Origin: Anaerolineales bacterium UBA1429
GTDB taxonomy: Bacteria; Chloroflexota; Anaerolineae; UBA1429
DNA: 13,437 nucleotides
Assembly: GCA_002329325.1 (NCBI GenBank)
Contig: DCTX01000014.1
Location: 7,891 to 21,327, forward strand
Direction of reading: 5' to 3'
Shown here: positions 7,180 through 13,413 of the stretch, one piece after another
Numbering within the stretch: position 1 is the stretch's first letter
How the letters are laid out: the number at the start of each line of letters is the position of its first letter
Position numbers and translations under genes: made by a program
The notes under the pieces: model-generated
What the model was told of the DNA's origin: nothing
Databases searched by the model: none
What the model saw: only the letters and a program-made list of their open reading frames with translations

Positions 7180-7941
7180 ATGGACACGCATTCATCGGAA
7201 GGCACGAAATCTGGTAAGGAACCGAAATGGGGCAAGATCCGCAGTTGTCTTGGTTGCGGGGCCGCCGCCATCTCAGTACTGGTTGCTCTAGGACTACTGG
7301 CGCGCTGGATGCTCAAGGCCCCGGAGATCAGTGCTCGCTTGGCCCAGAACCTGGGTTGCTCAGAGATCGCGGGGCGTCCGGTACTCGATCTAGACCCTAT
7401 ACTCCTGCCGCCCTGGCAGGAAGATATCAGGACGATAGACAGTATCGTTGATGTTCCTCTCATGCTTGGGTTCGAGAACGCATACGTGCACGAGAGATGG
7501 GACTACGAAGAGCGGCTAGCCAGCTACTTTTGGTATGAGCATTATGATGGTGAAGCGGGATGGTTGTATGAGTTTGTGCATTCGCTACTATTCGGACCCA
7601 ATCGATCAGTGGTTTCGGTTCGAATCAATCTCTACTCTGATGATATAGCTGCTATCTCCGACTATGAGTGGGTGTGCTCTGGCGAGCGCTGGGATTCTGC
7701 ACACCCCGAGCCATTTGTGTACGGGCAACAAGAGGATAATGCCTATTGTTACTCATACATCAGGAAGTTATATGTGGAGGATCAGTCGCTTGGCGCTTGT
7801 TGGCCCTATCACGATTATAACTGGTTTGTTGTTGTCCAGAAGCGGAACATGGTGATCGAGATAGAAGAGAACACATGGACATCTCGTGTCCTCCACTTGC
7901 AGGAAGTGGTTGATCGGATGGGGATGGTTCTGCGGCGTTAG
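7180..7941 (+). CDS. Single-TM anchored protein, candidate immunity protein of Rhs module 2
   Basis: A 253-aa protein. The frame is open from 7135, but the ATG at 7180 has GAGGGA nine bases upstream (7165-7170) and is preferred. A charged N-terminus (about residues 1-18) precedes one hydrophobic segment, CGAAAISVLVALGLLARWML, after which about 210 residues would lie outside the cytoplasm. The exposed part is rich in Trp, Tyr, Asp and Glu, with stretches such as SYFWYEHYDGEAGWLYEF and YNWFVVVQKRNMVIEIEE. I recognise no family. Its base composition is clearly less GC-rich than the metabolic genes. Its place directly after the module 2 tip, mirrored by lipoproteins in modules 1 and 3, makes it a candidate immunity protein; this is inference. 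The gap to the preceding gene is about 110 bp and holds no recognised promoter. Confidence 0.6.
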   Translation: MDTHSSEGTKSGKEPKWGKIRSCLGCGAAAISVLVALGLLARWMLKAPEISARLAQNLGCSEIAGRPVLDLDPILLPPWQEDIRTIDSIVDVPLMLGFENAYVHERWDYEERLASYFWYEHYDGEAGWLYEFVHSLLFGPNRSVVSVRINLYSDDIAAISDYEWVCSGERWDSAHPEPFVYGQQEDNAYCYSYIRKLYVEDQSLGACWPYHDYNWFVVVQKRNMVIEIEENTWTSRVLHLQEVVDRMGMVLRR

Positions 7942-7960
7942 GAGCGGGTATGGGTCAAGG

Positions 7961-8206
7961 GACGATCACCTGGGCTCGATCTCAGACGATGCCTGCGCCT
8001 TCGACCCGCTGCCCGAGGCGGAGCCGCAGCCGATGCAGCGTTACTACCCCTATGGCGCCACCCGCAGTGGCTATGCCGTGAGCGTATCGTACCAGTACAC
8101 GGGCCAGCGCCACGAAGCCGCGCTGGGCTTGTACTACTATAACGCTCGCTGGTGGCGTTGGCCAAAGGCCAACGCTAAGCGAATTGGCGGCGCCAATTCG
8201 CCATGA
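7961..8206 (+). pseudogene. Rhs core fragment of module 3, cut by the hairpin element
   Basis: The frame encodes DHLGSISDD, then a divergent stretch (FDPLPEAEPQPMQ), then YYPYGATRSGYAV, YQYTGQRHEA and GLYYYNARW before entering the 49-bp palindromic element at 8154. It begins only 19 bp after the stop of the module 2 immunity candidate and has no usable start. After the element the core resumes as DASIGKFIQADSGD in another frame and stops at TAG (8247-8249). A second lesion of about 16 extra bases near 8241-8257, relative to module 1, shifts the frame again. The module 3 core is therefore broken twice. Confidence 0.72.
8154..8202 (+). repeat. Double-hairpin (REPIN-like) element, copy B, 49 bp
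   Basis: Hairpin 1 is identical to copy A: GCGTTGGCC (8155-8163), AAA, GGCCAACGC (8167-8175). Linker TAA. Hairpin 2: GCGAATTGGC (8179-8188), loop GGC, GCCAATTCGC (8192-8201), a perfect 10-bp stem without the inner stem found in copy A. Flanks are TGGT and ATGAT as in copy A. Relative to copy A one stem pair changes T-A to C-G on both sides and another changes A-T to G-T, so pairing is kept. Confidence 0.8.
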
Positions 8207-8973
8207 TGCAAGCATCGGCAAGTTCATCCAAGCGGACAGTGGCGATTAGTACATCGCTCGTGCCCGCGCCGGGGAACCCGCAGAGCCTGAACCGGTATGC
8301 GTACGTGTACAACAACCCGCTGCGGTACACGGACCCTACGGGACACGTCGCGTACCACGAGCGCACCCAAGCTGACGAGATCGCTCTGTGGTTGAACCAC
8401 TATGGAATCGCCATCAACCAGGATTGGGGCGAGATATGGGATTACTCGCTGAACATCTATGGCTGGAACGAGGGGAGCTGGGATCTGAGCGATCTGGAGG
8501 CCGTGCAGCGCGCCGTACAGGATCTGAGCACCAAGATGGGCGGGCGAGCCAGCTTTGTTGCCCGCGTCACGCCGGTGAGCATCTCGCGCGTCCGAGGCTC
8601 CCATACGGTAAAGATCAATGGTGAAGAGCGGCCTGTCCGTGGCGATGCCTTGGATGCCTCTTGGTGGCCCGTTACGTACATCCGGCTCTTCAATGAATGC
8701 TTTGAGCCTGGTAGACCCGCCGAGTGGACCGTGGTCCACGAGCTGGCGCATGCTTGGGACTTCAGGTGGGGCGAAATGGGCTCGGAGTGGATCAAGGCCG
8801 TGGCGCTGACGACGAGAGCACGCAGACCAAGCCGCTACGCGGAGACGAACGACATGGAACACTGGGCGGAGGTCGTGAAGGCATGGGTCTATCCCGAATC
8901 GATCAGCACGAACCCCAGAATGCTGCATCCCTTATATTACCGTTACATGAACATAGCGGTAGGGGGGTGGTGA
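8203..8973 (+). CDS. Orphan Rhs tip 3: core remnant plus HExxH zinc metallopeptidase-like domain
   Basis: The frame encodes 256 aa from the ATG at 8203, exactly at the right edge of the hairpin element and without a ribosome binding site. Residues 1-20 are out-of-frame Rhs sequence. True core resumes at VPAPGNPQ and runs through SLNRYAYVYNNPLRY to TDPTG at residue 47. The unique part ends in a metallopeptidase-like domain: WTVVHELAHAWDF gives the HExxH zinc motif (His179, Glu180, His183). About 36 residues later, NDMEHWAEVVKAW offers Glu219 or Glu223 as the usual third ligand of gluzincin-type toxin domains. This ordering matches metallopeptidase domains found at the ends of polymorphic toxins. 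Protease activity is inferred from the motif. A lipoprotein gene follows after only 4 bp. Expression from this locus is doubtful because the core upstream is broken. Confidence 0.65.
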   Translation: MMQASASSSKRTVAISTSLVPAPGNPQSLNRYAYVYNNPLRYTDPTGHVAYHERTQADEIALWLNHYGIAINQDWGEIWDYSLNIYGWNEGSWDLSDLEAVQRAVQDLSTKMGGRASFVARVTPVSISRVRGSHTVKINGEERPVRGDALDASWWPVTYIRLFNECFEPGRPAEWTVVHELAHAWDFRWGEMGSEWIKAVALTTRARRPSRYAETNDMEHWAEVVKAWVYPESISTNPRMLHPLYYRYMNIAVGGW

Positions 8974-8977
8974 GGCC

Positions 8978-9823
8978 ATGTTCGATACCAGAGAGCTTGG
9001 TTGCATCGAAAACCACGGTCGCGAGCGACCGTGTGCGTGGCCCATACGCAATCCCTCTTTACGACTGAGACATGCGTTCAGCCTTGTGCTCGTCGCTATC
9101 TTGCTCACTCTATGCGGATGTGGCGGGTCTGACCAGGTGGCAGATGAAGGCCTGCCAGAGCTGGACCGCAGTCTGCTTACCGATGACCCCTGCGCAGCGC
9201 CCTGCTGGGCGGGCCTGATACCTGGCAAATCCCCTAGGGAGGAAGTGTACGCCGCCCTTGCGAGCAGCCCTTGGGTTCGTGAAGGCAGTGTGGACAGCAT
9301 ACCTCGGGACGACTTTGGCCCCGGGGGCGTCGAGATCGTCTGGGACGATAGAGATATAACCCATGGGGCGAATAGGGCTTATGTCGTGAACGATCGACTT
9401 ATATTCATAATGGTGCGCCTGGACGATGATGACCTGACGCTGGGCCAGATCGTAGACAAATACGGTCCCCCGGAGAGCATCTCGGCAGAGCTCTATCCGT
9501 GGGGAGACATTTTGGCATACACGTACATAATCACGTTGAACTATCCGGCGAGAGGATTCCTCTTCGAGGGTCGGTACGGCCCCGTGGACGAGGACGAGGT
9601 ACTGACTCCCGAGGGTCTGGGCCAGGTGAACCCGGAGATGCACGTCACGAACGTGTACTACTTTACACCCAATTCCTTCGAGAGAGTGCTGCGGGGTGCT
9701 TTCCGGCTGGACAATGCAAACATACAATCCGTGCTCCGGAACTCGCACCCGTGGGAAGGCTTTGGCGAAGTAGAGCTCTGGTGCGATGGGTATATCCAAT
9801 GTGAGCCCGAGACAGAGCCCTAG
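8978..9823 (+). CDS. Lipoprotein, candidate immunity protein of Rhs module 3
   Basis: A 281-aa predicted lipoprotein. After an unusually long N-terminal region of about 33 residues come a hydrophobic segment FSLVLVAILLTL and the lipobox LCGC with Cys48. The mature protein begins with a flexible acidic linker and DDPCAAPCWAGLIPGKSPREEV. A CxxxCW-x-G-(I/L)-x-PG pattern is one I associate with small lipoproteins frequent in Chloroflexota, from memory only. The rest is acidic and beta-rich with no recognised domain. The ATG at 8978 follows GTGAGG closely and lies 4 bp after the stop of the metallopeptidase tip, so translation is probably coupled. No alternative ATG, GTG or TTG start before the signal segment was seen. 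Codons 13-19 contain a perfect hairpin (9014-9033), so the first part may be a disturbed N-terminus. The immunity role is inferred from position. Confidence 0.68.
   Translation: MFDTRELGCIENHGRERPCAWPIRNPSLRLRHAFSLVLVAILLTLCGCGGSDQVADEGLPELDRSLLTDDPCAAPCWAGLIPGKSPREEVYAALASSPWVREGSVDSIPRDDFGPGGVEIVWDDRDITHGANRAYVVNDRLIFIMVRLDDDDLTLGQIVDKYGPPESISAELYPWGDILAYTYIITLNYPARGFLFEGRYGPVDEDEVLTPEGLGQVNPEMHVTNVYYFTPNSFERVLRGAFRLDNANIQSVLRNSHPWEGFGEVELWCDGYIQCEPETEP
9014..9033 (+). repeat. Perfect 9-bp hairpin inside the lipoprotein N-terminal coding region
   Basis: CACGGTCGC (9014-9022), GA, GCGACCGTG (9025-9033). It is located 36 bp after the start codon, in the long n-region before the signal helix. 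It could be a small palindromic insertion or an mRNA hairpin affecting translation initiation. Confidence 0.6.
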
Positions 9824-9826
9824 GCC

Positions 9827-9955
9827 GCCGATAGCCTGACGCTGCGGGCCGTGGACGGCATCACCTACACCCTGGCCTACGACGCCGAGAACCGGCTGAC
9901 CCAGGTGGTCAGCGGCGCCTTGGCCCACGAGGGCCAGGTCGGCAACCGCAAGGCT
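9827..9955 (+). pseudogene. Rhs YD-repeat remnant
   Basis: In frame the stretch reads ADSLTLRAVDGITYTLAYDAENRLTQ in successive parts: the YDAENRLTQV segment is the classic YD/Rhs repeat. It has no start, no continuation and ends near 9955, just before the convergent protease gene ends at 9972. This part of an Rhs protein lies N-terminal to the DHLGS-to-DPSG section found in modules 1-3. It is therefore a remnant of a further Rhs copy rather than a continuation of module 3. G+C is again high, as in the other core fragments. Confidence 0.7.
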
Positions 9956-9971
9956 GTGTTGCAGCCCTCCC

Positions 9972-10829
9972 CTACGGATTGTAGCCACTCTCTGCCAGAA
10001 TGGCTTGCGCCTCCTTGTTCATGAGATCCAGGACCGTAGCCGTGGGGTGCCTCTGGAGATACGCCTGCACAATGTGATACCCTATTGTGTAGGCTGTGTT
10101 GCCCGGCGTCCTGCTACTCTCATCCCCAAAGAAGAAGCGTTGGTACGCCGCCCCGTCATATCCGCTCAGGTATTCCTGCATGGCGTGCCACTGTCTTGCT
10201 TCCTCGGGCGGCGTCAACGCATCAATCCACGGGGGCTGCATCTCCGGGTAGAGCATCTTGGCAAAGGCATCGGCCTCACCTTCGATCAGCACCCCAATCA
10301 ACAGATCCATGTAGGACTTGGCCTGTACCGCAAAGTAGCTGTAACCCCAGATGGCATGATGGTATTCGTGGGCCAGGACATAGGGAATCCATGCCTCCCA
10401 ATCCCTGGCCGCCGGGTTGATCTGCAGCAAGATATTATCGCCTATTCCTGTCCCCACCACGCCATGCTCTCGTAGCCACGCATTCTCGGGGTCCGCCGCG
10501 TAGATGCACACCGCTCGTTCGGGCAGAGGCGAAGGCAGCGCGGCGGTGATCTGCCCGTACGCCTCCTCGATCAGGCGCTCGACTCCCGAACGCATCAGGT
10601 CTTCGACTTCGACCATCAATTCGGCCAGGTTCGTGATCGGTCTGGCGAACTGCTCTCGGGTCCGGGCCTCGTTGAACTGGCCCTGTGCCCATTCCGCCCA
10701 GTAAGGTTCGACGGCATGTTCGAGCCAAAGGTCACCCCAGTCGGAGGGCGGCTTTGACTCGGCTGCCCTTGCGTACTCTGCCAGGCCCCGATAGGCCGTA
10801 ACTATCCTGAGAGACGAAGAGGATGCCAT
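9972..10829 (-). CDS. DUF2268/YjaZ-like putative Zn-dependent protease
   Basis: A 285-aa protein read on the minus strand. Residues 150-158 carry VLAHEYHHA: HEYHH supplies the HExxH zinc motif (His154, Glu155, His158). About 28 residues later LIEGEADAFAK provides the downstream Glu expected for the third ligand. The end has TIGYHIVQAYLQRHP and VLDLMNKEAQAIL. This set (HExHHA, then IEGxA, then YxIGYxIV) is characteristic of the DUF2268 family, predicted Zn proteases related to B. subtilis YjaZ. No signal peptide or TM segment is evident, so it is probably cytoplasmic. The ATG at 10829 has AAGGAAG a few bases upstream. The gene is transcribed towards the Rhs remnant and away from the kinase operon. 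Substrate unknown. Whether it belongs to the island or to the chromosome backbone cannot be told. Confidence 0.82.
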   Translation of the reverse strand: MASSSSLRIVTAYRGLAEYARAAESKPPSDWGDLWLEHAVEPYWAEWAQGQFNEARTREQFARPITNLAELMVEVEDLMRSGVERLIEEAYGQITAALPSPLPERAVCIYAADPENAWLREHGVVGTGIGDNILLQINPAARDWEAWIPYVLAHEYHHAIWGYSYFAVQAKSYMDLLIGVLIEGEADAFAKMLYPEMQPPWIDALTPPEEARQWHAMQEYLSGYDGAAYQRFFFGDESSRTPGNTAYTIGYHIVQAYLQRHPTATVLDLMNKEAQAILAESGYNP

Positions 10830-11128
10830 GGTCTTCCTTTCATCGCAACAACGCTCGGACGCCCGATTCCAGAATGACCCACCGTAGGCCCCTGAGCGAT
10901 ACGACGACTCGGCAATGCCTCCTCGCCGCGCGGATTCTATGCATGCGCACGGGGCGAGTCAACGCGACAAGGGGGCCCGCGGTGCAAGCCGGGAACGCTC
11001 GTCTCGAGAGATTGCCCGGTCAAGCGCGGATGCCCTCCCACGTGCGCAGATCCGCCCGGCATGGGCGCCGGCTGCGCCGACCCGCTCGGGCGCGCCACGG
11101 GCATGCGGGCCCGGACCTGTCTCGCCCC

Positions 11129-11157
11129 TTGACCGCCCCGCCCCCCGCCGTTATCCT
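11129..11157 (+). promoter_or_regulatory. Sigma70-type promoter of the amino-sugar kinase-murQ operon
   Basis: TTGACC (11129-11134), a 17-bp spacer and TATCCT (11152-11157). The predicted start near 11164 leaves a leader of about 30 nt with a full AGGAGGT ribosome binding site at 11186-11192. No operator palindrome was recognised. Confidence 0.68.
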
Positions 11158-11185
11158 CACTGGCGACAACCACTATTCGTGTCAG

Positions 11186-11192
11186 AGGAGGT
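11186..11192 (+). promoter_or_regulatory. Ribosome binding site that decides a TTG start
   Basis: AGGAGGT ends three bases before TTG at 11196. The next in-frame ATG, at 11244, is directly before the GIDGGGSG phosphate loop and has no such site, so TTG is preferred although the spacing is short. Confidence 0.65.
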
Positions 11193-11195
11193 CCC

Positions 11196-12169
11196 TTGGC
11201 AACCATTACGACGGGCGAGCCTGGGGCCAGGCCCTCGCTCTATATGGGCATCGATGGCGGCGGCAGCGGCCTGCGGGTGGCCCTGGCCGACGCTGCGCTC
11301 GCCCTTCGCGGGCAGGCGGAGGGCCCTCCGGCCAACCCTTCGGCGGTGGGGCGCCCGCGCGCCGCTGCCATCGTGCAGGAGGCCATGCGCGCCGCCCTGG
11401 GCGAGATCCCGCCCCAGAATGTGGCGGCGGTGGCCATCGGCTTGGCGGGCGCGGCGGCCAGCCACTCGGCCCAATGGCTGCAAGATGTGGCCAGCGCCGT
11501 GTTGCCCCAGGCCCGCATCGTGCCCAGCGCCGATTACGAGATCGCCCTGGTGGGCGCCCTGGGCCGGCGGCGGGGGCTGCTGGTGCTGGCGGGCACGGGC
11601 GCGCTGGCCTATGGCGTCAACGCCGCCGGAGAGAGCGCCTTGGCGGGCGGCTGCGGCTACCTGCTGGGCGACGAGGGCAGCGGCTACTGGCTGGGCCAGG
11701 AGGGGCTGCGGGCCGTGTTGCGCGCCGATGACGGGCGCGGCCCCGCGACCGCCCTCCGCGCCCTGCTGCTGCCCGCGTTGGGGCTGCAAGGGCCGCGCGA
11801 CCTGATCCCCTGGCTCTATCACGCGTCGCCGCCCCGCGCCGCCGAGGTGGCAGCCCTGGCGCCACACGTCCTGGAGGCCGCCCGGCAAGGCGATCCCTGC
11901 GCCGCCGACATCGTCTCGCGGGGCGCCCAGGAGCTGGCCCTGGCCGCCCACGCCGTCACGCGCCGCCTGGGGATGTGGGCGCCCCCCGTTGCGCTGGCGG
12001 GCGGGCTGCTGCGCCAGCCCAACCCCCTCAGCGAGGCCCTCTGCCGCCTGCTGGATCTGGGCCATCTGCCGCAACCCCTCTATTCGCCTGTGATGGGCGC
12101 CGTTCTGCTGGCCCGCGAGGCCTTTCAGGCTGACGGCTCCGTTACCCCTGCGCCCCAGGGAGACCTTGG

Positions 12170-12173
<4 letters not shown>
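11196..12173 (+). CDS. BadF/BadG/BcrA-family amino-sugar kinase (GlcNAc and/or MurNAc kinase)
   Basis: A 325-aa ASKHA-fold kinase starting at TTG. Phosphate-1 loop MGIDGGGSGLRVAL is at residues 17-30, AVAIGLAGAA at 79-87 and ADYEIALVGAL at 112-122, with Asp113 as probable catalytic base. VLAGTGALAYG (phosphate-2/adenosine region) is at 130-140, GYLLGDEGSGYWLGQEGL at 154-171, and VALAGGLL near the end. These are the marks of N-acetylglucosamine kinases of the BadF/BcrA family. The 3' end overlaps the murQ start by ATGA, so translation is coupled. That neighbour matters: MurQ needs MurNAc-6-phosphate, and the MurK kinase of Clostridium acetobutylicum, of this same family and beside murQ, phosphorylates both MurNAc and GlcNAc. 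A MurK-like dual role is therefore likely but cannot be read from the sequence alone. It would supply GlcNAc-6-phosphate to NagA. Confidence 0.88.
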
Positions 12174-13069
<896 letters not shown>

Positions 13070-13105
13070 GGGCGCCGGCGCTCCTGAAGCCCCCGCGCCA
13101 GGGAC

Positions 13106-13133
13106 TTGACGAATCCGGGGTTCCGCCTAGAAT
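13106..13133 (+). promoter_or_regulatory. Strong promoter of the tRNA-Lys transcript
   Basis: TTGACG (13106-13111), a 16-bp spacer and TAGAAT (13128-13133), about 70 bp upstream of the tRNA. The close fit to consensus and the position fit a stable-RNA promoter. Confidence 0.75.
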
Positions 13134-13137
13134 AAGG

Positions 13138-13188
13138 GGCGCTTGGGTGCGACCGGCTCGGGAGCGATGCTCCTAACGGTCGGGCGCC
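13138..13188 (+). other. Structured 5' leader of the tRNA-Lys transcript
   Basis: Nested inverted repeats: GGCGC (13138-13142) with GCGCC (13184-13188), GACCG (13151-13155) with CGGTC (13177-13181), and GGAGC (13161-13165) with GCTCC (13169-13173). Together they form a branched or stacked hairpin between promoter and tRNA. Probably only a processed leader. Confidence 0.4.
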
Positions 13189-13201
13189 AGCGAGAACAAT
13201 C

Positions 13202-13274
13202 GGGCCGCTAGCTCAATTGGCAGAGCCACTGACTCTTAATCAGTTGGTTCCAGGTTCGAGTCCTGGGCGGCTCA
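13202..13274 (+). tRNA. tRNA-Lys (anticodon CTT)
   Basis: A complete 73-nt cloverleaf. Acceptor stem GGGCCGC (13202-13208) pairs with GCGGCTC (13267-13273), with one G-T pair, then discriminator A. D arm GCTC...GAGC with AATTGGCA loop. Anticodon stem ACTGA/TCAGT with loop CTCTTAA, anticodon CTT. T stem CCAGG/CCTGG around TTCGAGT. CCA is not encoded. It reads AAG codons, common in GC-rich genes. Confidence 0.95.
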
Positions 13275-13280
13275 TATGGG

Positions 13281-13308
13281 AAGGGGTGCATCCGACGCCC
13301 CTTGTGTC
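13281..13308 (+). terminator. Possible terminator after tRNA-Lys
   Basis: AAGGGGTG (13281-13288) pairs with CGCCCCTT (13296-13303) with one wobble, followed by a weak GTGTCT tract. It is placed 7 bp after the tRNA. The poor T-tract keeps confidence modest. Confidence 0.45.
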
Positions 13309-13413
13309 TGAGAGAGCGTGCAGCACTACCTGGATGACAGCGCCACCGGGGCACCTCGCTTGGCTCGGCCCACACAAGATTTCCCCGGTCGCTACGGCGT
13401 GTCGCTCTTTTGG

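Larger units (their letters stand above)
7961..8343 (+). repeat. Rhs core direct repeat, copy 3 (interrupted)
   Basis: Strong DNA similarity to copy 2 from about 8038 onward, including the shared hairpin element. The 3' block 8269-8343 is almost identical to 4816-4890 of copy 1, with one difference over its first two thirds. Upstream of 8038 only protein-level similarity (DHLGS) remains. Confidence 0.8.
4456..9955 (+). other. Array of orphan Rhs C-terminal (tip) modules with putative immunity genes
   Basis: Three consecutive units, each consisting of a short Rhs core fragment ending in NPLRYTDP(S/T)G, a unique C-terminal domain, and a small envelope-targeted gene right after it: 4456-5939, 5976-7941 and 7961-9823. 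A fourth Rhs YD-repeat remnant lies at 9827-9955. The core fragments are near-identical at the DNA level while the C-terminal parts share nothing I can see, which is the hallmark of Rhs toxin-tip diversification. The unique parts are visibly less GC-rich than the flanking metabolic genes, especially about 7450-7900, consistent with lateral transfer. All core fragments lack the long Rhs N-terminal shell, so they are orphans. Confidence 0.75.
10830..11195. other. Intergenic region between divergent protease and kinase genes
   Basis: About 366 bp. The right end holds the promoter and ribosome binding site of the kinase-murQ operon. The rest is GC-rich with no convincing gene, RNA or long repeat. 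Open frames across it are compositional: they continue into the kinase gene in the wrong frame. I saw no clear promoter for the minus-strand protease gene. Confidence 0.5.

Noticed and set aside
4557..8343. CRISPR-like repeated units
   Set aside because: The repeats are coding Rhs core segments of 300 bp or more spaced by whole genes, not short repeats with uniform spacers.
9110..9988. Long minus-strand frame across the module 3 lipoprotein
   Set aside because: It lies over a gene with signal peptide and lipobox, has no recognisable motif and no ribosome binding site.
10830..11128. Riboswitch or small RNA upstream of the amino-sugar kinase
   Set aside because: The promoter at 11129-11157 leaves a leader of only about 30 nt, too short for a riboswitch, and no conserved RNA motif was recognised further upstream.
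13202..13274. tRNA-Lys as integration site of the Rhs island
   Set aside because: The tRNA is more than 3 kb away from the island, two intact operon genes lie between, no integrase is present, and I found no copy of the tRNA 3' end near the island.
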